Positions 46,180-56,229 of a DNA stretch of 64,000 nucleotides are shown piece by piece (position 1 is the first letter of the stretch; every line of letters starts with the position of its first letter). Source of the DNA: Eonycteris spelaea (Eukaryota; Chordata; Mammalia; Chiroptera; Pteropodidae); the NCBI GenBank assembly GCA_003508835.1, contig PUFA01000225.1:1798001-1862000 (forward strand), written 5' to 3'. The notes below the pieces were generated by a model. It did not search any database and was not told where the DNA came from. It saw nothing but the letters and a program-made list of their open reading frames with translations. Position numbers and translations under genes: made by a program.

Positions 46180-46345
46180 ATCATAGGCTGGGAAAGGGGT
46201 CTTGTTCAACCATTGATGCCTCACCCACTGAATTTTCTAATGAAGAAACAGAGGCCTAAAAAGGAGAAGGACTTAGCCGAGGTCACCTGATAGGTCAGAG
46301 CAGAGCAAGGACTGGTACCCAGTCTCCTCGCTCTGAGTCCTCTCT
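46180..46345 (-). mobile_element. MIR-family SINE, reverse orientation
   Basis: 'agttttagaatcataggctg', 'aatgaagaaacagaggccta', 'gccgaggtcacctgatagg' and 'actggtacccagtctcctcg' match reverse-complement MIR of the long-tailed type. Confidence 0.65.
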
Positions 46346-46454
46346 TCTCACTATGTGCCCAGCAGCGCTGAGCTTGCTCCAAAGAGCACTGGAGAGTATG
46401 GGAATGTCAAGGGATCAGACAGGAAGAAATGGGAAACAGCTGCCTCCAAATCAG

Positions 46455-46560
46455 ACTTCATCCTGTTTGCCTGGTTGCCCACACAGTGCCAGGCACAGCT
46501 CTATTCCCATAGGAGGTATTTGGTAAATAATTCCTGGATGAGTAAGTGGGCGAAACTGTA
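46455..46560 (+). mobile_element. L2 LINE 3' end
   Basis: 'cacacagtgccaggcacagc', 'aggtatttggtaaataattc' and 'ctggatgagtaag' match the L2 terminus. Confidence 0.65.
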
Positions 46561-46649
46561 GCAGGGTCAGGATTTGTACTCCTGACAGCTCTGAGAATTT
46601 CTACCCCTGCCTGAAGAACGAGATGACGATGATCTTGATGATGACGATG

Positions 46650-46810
46650 AGCGAACACTTGTGGGAGTCTCACAGCACCAAGCACTCTTTTGAGCATTTC
46701 ACGTAAAATAACTCAATGCCCAGTATTAGCTGATCAAGGTACAGAGGCTCAGATACAAATGGTTGAGGCCGACGAGCTCAAGGATGGAGCCACAACCTCG
46801 CACTCAGGAG
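46650..46810 (-). mobile_element. Decayed MIR SINE, reverse orientation
   Basis: 'ccaagcactcttttgagcat', 'aaaataactcaatgcccagt' and 'aggtacagaggctcagatac' follow reverse-complement MIR. A GAT-rich tract precedes it at 46620-46652. Confidence 0.5.
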
Positions 46811-46814
46811 CTTC

Positions 46815-47230
46815 TGTTCTTAAAGCTTTGTTCGTAAGCCCTGAAGGGAGGACCAAGGAGCAGGGTGGAAGCAGACAGCAATTCGGATGTGTGTAAATGC
46901 AGCATTTACCCAGACTAACTGGCCTCCCTGGGGACACACCTGCCTCTGAGGACTCTAGGACTCTCATCCCAACCTGTCAAACCTGACTTTTGTATTTCAA
47001 ACAATACAGGCTGTTCAATAAATAATGGCCTGCCAGTATTATCGCTGATTATTTGACTTCTTAACAGTGGGTGCAGGAGTGATTATGTTTCTAAGTTGCA
47101 GAAGATCAGAAGCCGGGCTCTAGCGGGACCAGCTGTGCAACATCCTGAGACGGGGCACTAGGCCCTCCTTGACCCCTGTCCTTACCCTCTGCCTCCAAAG
47201 CCAGTTTCCAGCAACAACCTCTCAGGTCAG
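46815..47230. other. Single-copy stretch
   Basis: No repeat or coding feature recognised. Confidence 0.25.
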
Positions 47231-47234
47231 AATA

Positions 47235-47420
47235 AGATGAACTTAAAACACACACATCAAATCTTAACAGTTGTTATTTCCAAATGATCAGGTTTTTTTG
47301 TTCATGTGTTTTTTCAGATTTCATAACTTTTATCTTAATCACCAGAAAACCAATGTTTAAGAAATAAAAAGTATGAATTTGTGTCCTTCACTGTATGTTT
47401 TACTTTAATAAAATTTACCA
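47235..47420 (+). mobile_element. Probable L1 3' UTR fragment
   Basis: 'cttaacagttgttatttcca', 'gttcatgtgttttttcagat' and 'ttaatcaccagaaaacc' resemble an old L1M 3' UTR; the end 'actttaataaaatttacc' is compatible. The weakest of the L1 calls. Confidence 0.4.
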
Positions 47421-47424
47421 AAAA

Positions 47425-47875
47425 ATAAGGGCAAAGGGGATTGCATCCAACCCACTGAGTCCCTGCTGCCCTCTGCTAAGAGGCAGCATCGGTTCCTGGC
47501 CAGAGCATGGCTGAGGAAAAGCAAAATATGAAGTGGCCTGCCTTCAGATGGAGACGGAGGGACACCTAACATGGGCTCATATCTACTGGTTTTGTGGAAT
47601 TTTCTGGAATGAAAAGGTAGAAGCAGGAGGGGAGTGGCAGGAGGAAGTCCAGCCCTCTGAGACCCCTGACTTCCCGACACACCGGTGACTGACGGGACAT
47701 AGGAAAGAGGCTGGTGGACTTTCGGGGAAAGATCCAGTTGGGACTTGCCACTGCCTAAAGCACATCCCTCGCCCTGAGTGACACAGAACTCGACCCGGCT
47801 CTCCTTCCTCTCACACTGGCGACTTGGGTTGGTGGGTGCAGGGGTGTGGGCGGCAAAGGTGATCTACAAACAGAC
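47425..47875. other. Single-copy stretch
   Basis: No gene or repeat recognised; three overlapping minus-strand frames at 47405-47765 in different phases are not credible. Confidence 0.3.
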
Positions 47876-47879
47876 GGCA

Positions 47880-48010
47880 GTAAGAGAGCCTGGTTACAAG
47901 CCGAGAGTCTGCATTCCAGTCCTGGCTTTGCCATTAGGTTGCTGCACAGCTATGAGTGAGGCCCTTCTGGCTTCATTGTCTCCTACGTAAATCAGGGAGC
48001 TAACATAACC
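47880..48010 (+). mobile_element. MIR SINE
   Basis: 'agcctggttacaagccgaga', 'ctgcattccagtcctggctt' and 'tgccattaggttgctgcaca' match the MIR core, with a short tail. Confidence 0.7.
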
Positions 48011-48169
48011 AAACCCGAAGTCTCCCCAAGCCCAGACTTCTAAGAATCTCATGGGATACCGAGGAATCTATCAGCTGGTCAGACCTGTGCCTCTTTCTGA
48101 CTCCAGTAGGAGGAACAGGATGGACCGTGTGGCTGCGAAGGAAGGATCTTCTCAGTATCCTGGACAACA

Positions 48170-48418
48170 TGGAGGTTAAGAACTCAATCTCTGGAATCAG
48201 ATTGGAATCAGAAGGATCTGAATTGAAGCACCAACTGCACAGTTTACGAGCTGAGAGACCCTAGGAAAAAGCAATCAAGTCCCTGTGCTTCACTTTCTTA
48301 TAAAACGAGGCTACTGAAAGTATATCCTAAGTGGAGGGTGGAGTGAAATGGTATCCATCAAAAGCCCTTAGCACATTGCCTAGCATATAGCAGGCTCTGA
48401 ATATCAGGTAGCTGCCAT
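48170..48418 (+). mobile_element. MIR SINE, nearly full length
   Basis: 'ggttaagaactcaatctctg', 'gaatcagattggaatcagaa', 'ccctgtgcttcactttctta' and 'tagcacattgcctagcatat' run from the tRNA-like head to the LINE-like tail. Confidence 0.85.
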
Positions 48419-48419
48419 T

Positions 48420-49175
48420 GTTCTAACCTCGCTCTTACTACTACTGTTGCTGTTGCTATGACAACCACCAGGGATGCAGGAGGTGATAGGCCACTCATGC
48501 CTTGAACCCCTGACCACAGCATGCCCCTTATCCTCCCACTGGTGGTCAGGCTGATAACCACAGTCATTTACACTTCTCTGCAAGAAGATAAAAGGGGCTC
48601 CCAAAGCCAGCCACGTGTCTGTCTGGAGTCTTTTCAACCCAGAACCAACCCCTACTGGACAAAGAGCCCTCCTACGATTCCAGGAACCTTAACACCTTCC
48701 TCTCCCCTCTTCTCTCTCCTTCCTCCCCGCCCCCCACACACACACCCAGTAGTCTTCCATTAGTACCACGGAGAATTCTAGGACAGACTGAGGCCAAGGT
48801 TGAGCAGGTGCCAGCTGCCCAGCTGTGGCTGAATATAGGGCTCAGAGCAGCCCACACAAAACAAAAAAAAATGAACAAGCAAGCCAGCCAGCAGCCACAC
48901 TGCTAGCGGTGATGCAAAAAAGACAATGGGTTCTTCCCAGGCCTGGCCACCAAGTCCCGTGGCTGCTGAGACCAGGACTTGGAACCCTGCCAGAGCTAGG
49001 AGCGTGAAGTGATGGTCACGTGGTTTTCTGGGCCAGAGCTGCTAGAACTGGAAGAGGTCTTGCATTAGGGAGATTGCTCTTCATCACCCACCTGAGGATC
49101 CAGGGCTGCCTTATGCTAGACACTAGCTGAGACCTGGGTCACAGAAGCCGAGGAGGGAGCTATACTAGGAAGCCA
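48420..49175. other. Single-copy stretch with an X-box-like motif
   Basis: Contains the X-box-like motif 48452-48465 and a C-rich patch near 48725-48750. No exon recognised. Confidence 0.35.
48452..48465. promoter_or_regulatory. X-box-like near-palindrome
   Basis: 'gttgctatgacaac' differs from the ideal RFX palindrome only by two symmetric transitions, so it remains self-complementary apart from ordinary wobble positions. It sits just 3' of a MIR. Binding is untested. Confidence 0.25.
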
Positions 49176-49179
49176 CAGC

Positions 49180-49312
49180 CAAGAGTCAGGAGGTGGATGC
49201 TCAACTTGGCTGCACCCCGATTCATGCTGCCTCCTCAACTGGCCACCCAACTTTCTGTGCTTTGGTTTCTCTACCTCTACAGTGGAAATGTCATATTAGC
49301 TGTGATTTAACT
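49180..49312 (+). mobile_element. Decayed MIR SINE
   Basis: 'gctcaacttggctgcacccc', 'ctttctgtgctttggtttct' and 'ctacctctacagtggaaatg' follow MIR. Confidence 0.5.
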
Positions 49313-49314
49313 CC

Positions 49315-49805
49315 ATGTGGGCAGGAGTATGATAAGGATACAGTAGATTAGAGAAAGCAAAACCAGAAGACAAAAGGGCTTATTATGAGAAGCGGACCCT
49401 CACTCCTTGGTCTGAGACGCACATCTTACTTCTATCTCTGTTTTGCTGACGGAACTTCTTGTGTTGGTTCCCTCGCCCACTCTGAGCCTCAGAAAAGCCA
49501 GCCCTTCCTCCCCAGCATCCTTTCCCCTGTGAGTGTGGCCAGCAGGAAGTTAGGACATTGTGGCATACGGATAACTGGACTGTCCTTTTCTTCTGATTCT
49601 CCACCCCTCCCCTTTGGAGACTCTCCCTAATGAGCTTGTTAAGAGCACAGAACAAATAAGGGCTCTGTCTTTCCAGGTTTGACTCACAATCTTTCCAGGC
49701 TACCACAGATTAAAATGGACTCTCTCTCCTAAACTCCAAGAGCTCCGAGGAACGATGCATCTGCATTTACCCTTTATTACTTTGTGTAGCTAGTCATCTT
49801 TACCA
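49315..49805. other. Single-copy stretch
   Basis: No gene or repeat recognised; opposed open frames at 49383-49706 (-) and 49385-49630 (+) overlap. Confidence 0.3.
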
Positions 49806-49809
49806 CGCA

Positions 49810-49938
49810 TGGATACCTGGTATGCTTCCAAACTAACATACAAGGTATTTGAGGGCAAGAAATGGCTTGTTCTTGTCCACTGTAATTCTCACAGTACCTA
49901 GCACACAACTGAGGCCCACAAGTATTTCATGATTGCTC
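49810..49938 (+). mobile_element. L2 LINE 3' end
   Basis: 'caaggtatttgagggcaaga', 'tctcacagtacctagcacac' and 'cccacaagtatttcatgatt' match the L2 tail. Confidence 0.65.
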
Positions 49939-50014
49939 ACCGAAGTCGTTAGGTGTGCCTGAATAAGGCAAGGCATGAAGCTGCTATGAGGAAGTGAAGA
50001 AACCAAAGCCGTTC

Positions 50015-50235
50015 ACTTTCATTAGACACTTCTTACGTGCCAGGCACTGTGCAAAGGGGTTCCTGTGCATTATCTTATTGGATCCGGACAACCCCATGAA
50101 AGATAAGAACTGTTTAACTCCCCAGTTTACAGATGAAAATTAGAGAAGATTTAAGATCACACGACTTGTGAATAGAGGGCCAATCTGAGTCCCAGGCAGC
50201 CTGATTCCGGGCCCTTGCTTTGCACTGTCTTCTAC
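50015..50235 (-). mobile_element. MIR SINE, reverse orientation
   Basis: 'ttacgtgccaggcactgtgc', 'cattatcttattggatccgg', 'tccccagtttacagatgaaa' and 'tcccaggcagcctgattccg' are clear reverse-complement MIR landmarks over nearly full length. Confidence 0.9.
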
Positions 50236-50239
50236 TTCT

Positions 50240-52240
50240 AAGACCAGATGTTTGCGCGCCACAATGTGAACTAAGAAAAACAAACCTGGGGAGAGAAGAA
50301 GGGAGAAAGCAGACAGAGATCTGGAGACAAAGGAATGGTCCCAGCCAGCAGACCATCTTTCACCACGACTGAGTAGTCCCTGGCCTATTTTGGTCTGTCC
50401 CCAAATGCCATCGCCAGCCTGCTGAGAAACAGAGCATTCTTGCTCTCAGAAGCCCCAGTTGCAACTTTTTATGGTGCTGCCTAAAGCTCCCTCTGTATTT
50501 TTCAAGGTTTTAAAAACATAGAAGAACCATGGGATGTGTTGGAGAGGGTTTTCCCAGTCTGATTCAGAGCAGGGCCAGCACCTGACCCAGACCCCGCCTC
50601 TGCACCAGCCTTCCAGAACCTTCCAGCAGGGCCCCACGGAATTCCAGCCACACAACATTCAGTCTTTCGCTGCATCTCCTTTAACCTTGGCCTCCCCCAA
50701 ACCTGCACACCCTACCTACCCCAACTGCCAGCGCCGTATGACAACACACTGATGGCCCCACTGCTGAGGCAGCTGGACTGAGGAGAAAAAGAGTCAGAGG
50801 CCAGAGCAGGGGGGGGAGGGAGGGCACCAGCCAAATCCATCCAAGTCCCATAGGCCCAGGAGGCTTCACGCTGGTTCCTCGAACACTCAGGAAAGGCTGT
50901 GCTGGAGCAGCCACAGGTCTGTGGGAGCGAAAAGATTAAGCACTAACACCCCAGACCTCTGCAGTCAGATCGGGTATTTGATGGCATTGCACGGACGGGT
51001 CACAGGTGGCCCAGCTTCTGGGTGACAGGGTCCTTACTCCTGTCAGAGGAGCCGCATGCTGACCATGCAGAACCAGAGACAGGAAACAGAGTTCTTGGAA
51101 ACAGAAAACCCTAGGGACAATCAAAGAGAAGTAACCAGAGGGGAAAAGGGCCAAAATAGAAAATGGGGATTTGCAGAAAAAATATTGAAGCAACAGTCAT
51201 GAGCAAATATCCTGTATCTAAAAGTAAACTTTGAACAATTCATAAATAAAGCTTAAGAAAGTTCTGGATGTCATAATACTAGCCATAATACAGGAAAGCA
51301 ATATCTCAGCATGGAATTTTATGGAGTACACTAGAGAAAAATCAGCCAACTTAGAACACAGCAAGAGGACAAGTGTGGGCCAGATATGAATAGAGACTTA
51401 TGTCTCGGTGAGAAGCACTAGAAATTCATATGGGGAGTCTACCGTGAGGTGCGTGCAGTGGCTGTGTAGTCTTGTTTGGTGAACAAATATAGTTCTTCTC
51501 AGTGTAGATTCATTAGGCTCAGCTGATAACCTGGTAAGGTCCTGAGTTAAAGAACTCTTCCGTGTATATAGAGATAAGCACCTGGCCTAGGTGGACCCGT
51601 CCATAACTGGTTAGACCATGCCAATCAGCCCTCCCCTGTCTTACTGAAGAGCTTAGCCAGGCTGACTTCTGGCAGATGTGCCCTGGTAATAATGGCAGCA
51701 CTGCTGACGCTAGAGAGGTGGGCAGGAAGATGACAGACGCTGGGACCTCCTCTTGGTGCTAAACCTATTGGAGGATCTAGGGTGCACCCCACCCATGCCA
51801 CCCCCTTGGCCCCAGGGTAGAAGCACCAGCACCAAGTGATGAAAATATTCTGTTGATGTTACATCTCTGGACAAGGAAAGGCTCATGGGATTGTCTTCCA
51901 TTTTCTTTCTTTTAGCACCAGTATGAAAGGTAAACCTATGTAGGTAAAATAGATAAGATCTGGGTTCAGTGGTTCTGTCATCAGAGGAGGACCGTGGGGA
52001 CTGATGATGACTCTCCTATGGGAAGGATGTTCCAGCCTCTGCTTCAGGGCCAGAGGAAGATTCTGAGCAGCGTCCGCCAAGACTCGAAAAGCCCTGGTGC
52101 CATCAGAGCCTGACATTCCTCAAGGAAGACTGGCGTTTCCATGAACCCAGACTCCTCTCTCACTCTTCAATACAAGTGACTCCCAGACAAGGAAGCTTCT
52201 CAAACAAAGGAGCTATCAGCCTGCGCTGGGACCAGCTGGG
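50240..52240. other. Long single-copy stretch, no gene recognised
   Basis: About 2 kb without clear repeats. It includes a G-rich tract at 50810-50823 and an AT-richer part at 51180-51420 whose origin I cannot identify. Confidence 0.35.
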
Positions 52241-52244
52241 TAGT

Positions 52245-52442
52245 GAGCCAGGGTCAGACTTGGGAATCAGATCCAATCCCAGCTCTGCCACTTAGCGCTG
52301 TCCTACTTTGGGCAAGTTGGTTCCCATTCTGAGGCCCCATTTTCTCAGTGTAATGTGGATGACAACATCCAATTCAAGGGTTGTCGCGAATAAATGAGAT
52401 GACAAAAGCCAAGCATCTGCATGTGTAGGTGTTCAGTCAACG
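52245..52442 (+). mobile_element. MIR SINE
   Basis: 'cttgggaatcagatccaatc', 'ccagctctgccacttagcgc', 'ctttgggcaagttggttccc' and 'gaataaatgagatgacaaaa' match MIR. Confidence 0.88.
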
Positions 52443-52584
52443 GCCTCACCCTCATCCCCCATTCCATGGGCAGAGGGATGGTGGCGGGAGCTGGGAGGGT
52501 CTGTTAGAAAGAGGATTGGAGGACCCATAGCTATGGCTTAGCCCTGACACTTTTAAGATGAATTCTTAGACAACTGCTTATTTC

Positions 52585-52775
52585 CATAACACTAGCCTTT
52601 ACAAAGCCCTTTCTCCTACATTGTTCGTATTTAAATAGCCTTGTTAGGTAAGCATTATCATCCCCATTTTACAACTGAGAAAAGTAAAGCTGAGGAAGAT
52701 TAAATAACTTGCCCTACTCCCTTTAGATCCCTAATCTCTTGGGTCTTCAGCTCTCTAATTCAGTGTCCTTTCTGC
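52585..52775 (-). mobile_element. MIR SINE, reverse orientation
   Basis: 'gcattatcatccccatttta', 'caactgagaaaagtaaagct' and 'ttaaataacttgccctactc' are reverse-complement MIR landmarks. Confidence 0.8.
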
Positions 52776-52966
52776 CGCCCCACATAATCACCCATTCAAT
52801 AATATTTCCTGTAAGTTTACTAGGTTCCAGGCCCTGGAAGCCCACTCTGACTTGTTTTAAGAGGAGAACTGGCCTGGTCGAAGCCAGCCATATTCTTTGA
52901 TCCAGCCCTCATGGCTGATGGTGCATTCCCAGGGTTAAGCCTCGGGCATCATGCCGCAACTAGCAG

Positions 52967-52996
52967 GGCCAACCACCGCACGGCCAACCACCGCAC
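52967..52996. repeat. 15-bp tandem duplication
   Basis: The unit 'ggccaaccaccgcac' occurs twice in perfect tandem, in a locally CpG-containing patch (52950-53045). Confidence 0.9.
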
Positions 52997-53133
52997 GCCG
53001 CCTGAGAACTAGTGCAGGGCAGCACCGGTGACGGAAGACGTTCCCTGCCCTCCATGCACTGAGAGTCTCTTGCGGTAAAGAAGGCATGGCCAGGGGAAAG
53101 CATGTAGGAGAGAAGAGGAAAATTATCCAGAGA

Positions 53134-53309
53134 GCCTGTGGTTCTCAGCCTGACTGGACAGCAGAATCACCTGGAGGGCATTTAAAACATTCTGGTGCCC
53201 AGACCCAGCTCTCAGAGATGGCAATTTATTGGTGTAAAGTGGGTCCCCGCATCAGCACATTGTAAACTCCCCCAGGTGAGGCTAACATGTGACCAGGTTG
53301 AGAACCCAG
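53134..53309 (+). mobile_element. MER5-type hAT-Charlie MITE
   Basis: It starts 'cctgtggttctcagcctgac' and ends 'ccaggttgagaacccag', with 'agaatcacctggagggcatt' and 'ttgtaaactcccccaggtga' inside. Inverted ends and order match MER5. Confidence 0.85.
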
Positions 53310-53344
53310 CGTGTAAGGAAGGCCCTGCCAATCAGTGCAGTGCG

Positions 53345-53462
53345 CTGACTGGCAGTACTAGCATCACCTGGGAGCTTGTCAGAAATGCAAAATCTCAGGC
53401 TGTATCCAGACCTACTGATTCTGCATGTGCACTTTAACAAGACCCCAGGTGACTGGAACGCA
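53345..53462 (+). mobile_element. Second MER5-type MITE (truncated)
   Basis: 'actagcatcacctgggagct', 'tgtcagaaatgcaaaatctc', 'cagacctactgattctgcat' and 'aagaccccaggtgactggaa' match MER5A interior. It lies only about 35 bp from the first copy. Confidence 0.75.
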
Positions 53463-53464
53463 TA

Positions 53465-54085
53465 TGGAAGATGGAAAAGGGCAAGCTCCTTCCTGTGAGT
53501 CACCAGAGAAGTCCCTCCCCAGCCCCAGCTGGAAGATGCAGCCCACCTGCTCCTGCCAGGCAGCAAACGCTATGAGCATAGAGCAGGGGTGGGGGGTGGA
53601 GGAGAGGGGGCTCAGGTGACTGTGGGGGGCCGCGTCGCCAAGCCCTGCTTGTCTTGTTTCCTCCAGAGCCGCACCTGGTCCTGCATCACAGGGCTCCATG
53701 TATGAGAGCTGCTGGAGTCCCAATAAGCCCCTTCTGTGACTAGGAGGAAGTCTGAGAGCAAAACCCTGTCACCATTTAAGTGACAAAAAAAAAAAAGGAG
53801 TTTCTTCCCCTTCCACACAGTCCTCTTCCCCAGCCCCCCTCTCCCCTCCCCGAGTGCTCTTTGCCATGCAAGAGGCAGCTCAGGACAGCACCACCTCAGC
53901 ACAGCCCCAGCAAGACAGCAAGCTGCCTGACCCACCATAAAGGCAGCACTGTCACCGCAGGCATGGAGGTGGCTGGTACCAGCTGAGCCTCATGAAGGAG
54001 GGAATCCTCGAAAGAAGGCTAGACAGAGGCACACACACAATCCAGCCACAGGAGCACGCTGCACCCCACCCCCCTCTGGATCCCG
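53465..54085. other. Single-copy stretch with a 12-A tract
   Basis: No gene recognised. A poly-A run occurs at about 53784-53796. Opposed frames at 53412-53723 (-) and 53425-53619 (+) overlap. Confidence 0.3.
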
Positions 54086-54089
54086 GCTA

Positions 54090-54262
54090 CCACTCCTTTG
54101 TTTCTACCCGTTGTGTGTCATTTTTCACACTCGCCTGCTTTCGCTCTCCCACTAGACTGAGAGCGACCGTCCCCGGCTCCTCCTTTGTCACTGTCCACAG
54201 CACGCAGTACAGAGACTCAGGCCCAGCAGGAGCTCCACAGACGGTATTTGTATTCACGCGTG
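54090..54262 (+). mobile_element. L2 LINE 3' end
   Basis: 'tctcccactagactgagagc', 'gtccacagcacgcagtacag' and 'agctccacagacggtatttg' follow the L2 terminus. The open frame 53992-54399 reads through it. Confidence 0.5.
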
Positions 54263-54536
54263 CACATCTTCTAGGAGTCAAAGCCAAAGCTCCGGGAGAA
54301 CAAAAAGCTACTCACAAGGCGGTGTTTATTAAAGATGGCTATCAGCACACTGAGGTTCTAAAGGACAAAAACAAGACAACTATGAGGCATGGCTTCTAGA
54401 GCATGAACTCTGGTTGAGGAAATCAGGTTTATGCATGGCAAGCCTATGGCCAGAGGCTCAAGGAAAGTAAGCATGTTCATGATAAGGTCAGGCAGGCCTG
54501 TGGGCACTGGCATGCACCCACACAATGGACACTTTA

Positions 54537-54551
54537 TGCTCCAACCTTTTG
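54537..54551. repeat. Target-site duplication, left copy
   Basis: 'tgctccaaccttttg' is identical over 15 bp to 54776-54790 and brackets the 5S-derived SINE. Confidence 0.92.
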
Positions 54552-54775
54552 TATTTATTTATTTTTTTAGGTGAGGCAACCTTGGTTGACCTCACAGATT
54601 GCAAGGACCTTGTCAGCTTAAAATCTCTTATTTTTTTTAATTTTAATTTTTAATGCCTACAGCACCTGGTCTTCCCAGGTGGTTTCCTATCCAAGTACTA
54701 ACCAGGCCCAACCCTGCTTAGCTTCCGAGATCATACGGGATCGGGCTTGTTCAGGGCAGCATGGCTGTAGCTTTC
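54552..54775 (-). mobile_element. 5S rRNA-derived SINE
   Basis: Read on the minus strand, the 224-bp insert starts with a 5S rRNA-like head (54772 down to 54655, about 118 nt against 121 nt for the 5S gene). It carries the internal pol III promoter: an A-box-like 'agctaagcagggttggg' and a C-box-like segment around 'acttggataggaaaccacc'. An A-rich linker follows, then about 60 bp unrelated to 5S (containing 'gacaaggtccttgcaatctg' and 'gaggtcaaccaaggttgcc') and an A-rich tail with 'aaaaaaataaataaatac'. A perfect 15-bp duplication flanks the insert, as expected for L1-driven retrotransposition. The head differs from functional 5S at several positions, so it is not a working rRNA gene. It most resembles the 5S-headed SINEs described in fruit bats; the family assignment is from memory. 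Confidence 0.85.
54655..54772 (-). pseudogene. 5S rRNA-like head of the SINE
   Basis: This segment aligns along the whole 5S rRNA, from 'ctacagccat' at the 5' end through 'gatctcggaagctaagcagg' to 'ggtgctgtaggc' at the 3' end. Mismatches include the changed start (gctacagcc for gtctacggcc) and 'cctgaacaagcccgatccc'. It could provide a pol III promoter but would not make proper 5S rRNA. Confidence 0.92.
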
Positions 54776-54790
54776 TGCTCCAACCTTTTG
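54776..54790. repeat. Target-site duplication, right copy
   Basis: Second perfect copy of the 15-bp duplication. On the minus strand it reads caaaagg..., next to a cut site loosely similar to the L1 endonuclease preference TT/AAAA. Confidence 0.92.
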
Positions 54791-54794
54791 ACAG

Positions 54795-55360
54795 GTTATT
54801 ATTGCTTACTTATTGGTTGGCATTTTAAAGCATTTTTTCCCCTCTGTTACCTCTGCCACTCACTCATCCCCCCCATCTTGGACCATGTCCGTTCTACCAG
54901 GTAAACAAGACATAAAGATGCCTGGAGTTAGAAGGGGAGATGCATCCAGACCGGCAACATCTCTCTGCTGGAGGCTCATCTGACATAACAGCACATTGTC
55001 TGTACATCACCTCACCCCACAGCCAAATTTCCCAGGCCGCATACATTGCAGTGGTTACCCATTCAAAGCTCCAAAAGGTCTTGGATCAGGTCCTTGGGAC
55101 CCCAGCCAGAATTCAAGGAGGCTTCTCTCTTCCCTTGAAAAGAAAACTGCACAGCATCATGGGTAGTCATTTTCACTGTGACAACAAGAATGTCAGAGCA
55201 AAGCTCACAGCCACATGCAGACTTTCAGTTCAGACTGAGCATGGGCCTTTCTCCAGCAATGTGTCGAACTCACCCCATTCAAAAGTCCACTTTACATCAC
55301 AGAGGTTAGGTACAAGGAACCAAAAAGCAAGGGTAAATAGCAAAGGTCAACATTCTGACT
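54795..55360. other. Single-copy stretch
   Basis: No repeat clearly recognised. The 154-codon open frame 54940-55404 has no recognisable domain and continues into the hAT relic, so I do not call it a gene. Confidence 0.35.
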
Positions 55361-55365
55361 GCAAA

Positions 55366-55562
55366 TCTGTGCAGTCTAATATGGGAGCCACTAGCCACAC
55401 GTGACTATTTAAATTAAATTAAATTTAACTAAAAATTCAATTCTCAGTTACATCAGATACATTCAAGTGCTCAGCAGCCACATGTGGCTAGTGCTACCAT
55501 GTCAGACAGCACAGACATAGAACACGCCCATCATCACAGAAAGCGCTACTGGACAGCACTGC
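55366..55562. mobile_element. hAT-Charlie-type MITE (MER58-like)
   Basis: Bounded by 'ctgtgcagtctaatatggga' and 'gctactggacagcactg'. The interior has 'gccactagccacacgtgact', an AT-rich centre and 'cagccacatgtggctagtgc'. The ends are inverted repeats. The family name is uncertain. Confidence 0.72.
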
Positions 55563-55564
55563 TA

Positions 55565-56225
55565 CTGAACTTTTAGATGTTTCACTTGAAGTAATGAGTA
55601 GGGTCTTCTGGGAACTTCTGTTACTCTCCCTGTGTTTGCTGGAGAGGTTTTAGGTACTCTGAAATGTTGAGTATAAGGAGTGCACTTTTTACAAAGAAGC
55701 AATGTGTTAAGATTCTCATGTAAATACGAAGACTCTATGACAAAACTTACAAGGCTACAAATTGAGTCACTTTTGCATGCAGATATGGATATACACGGTC
55801 TCTCCTTCTTCAGAGGTCCATCATTAGTTTCCCCCACCCATACTTTTGCTTTCCTCACAAGGACTGTGAAGTCAGAGGCTGTAAACCAGTTTGCTGCCAG
55901 AAAGCCCACACACAACCTAGTCCTGGCAGAACTGCGTTCTAAATCCTTTGGGTGGTTCTAAGCATTCCCTGGCTTTACCTTATAACCTGGCATTATTGGG
56001 GTGAAAACTCGTTCAGAGGGTAGCTCAGCACCCTGGACAGCGACAGCTCCCTAACAGCGCGCGTAGGAGACAGTTCCAACACTCCCCTTTTCTCCAATCA
56101 CTCTTTGAGAATGAACTAACCACAGATGCCATTAGGTGCCTGTGAAAGGATTTCCCATTCACAACCTCTTCTTCGCAGCAAAAGCAAGTCAGCTAAGAAG
56201 CCTTAAATGCTCCTCCCCAACTCCA
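55565..56225. other. Single-copy stretch
   Basis: No repeat recognised. Opposed open frames at 55562-55915 (-) and 55680-55961 (+) cancel one another as evidence for coding. Confidence 0.3.
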
Positions 56226-56229
56226 AGAG

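Noticed and set aside
54655..54772. A functional 5S rRNA gene
   Set aside because: The head carries several changes at conserved 5S positions, is joined to a non-5S body with an A-rich tail, and has target-site duplications. It is a retrotransposed SINE.
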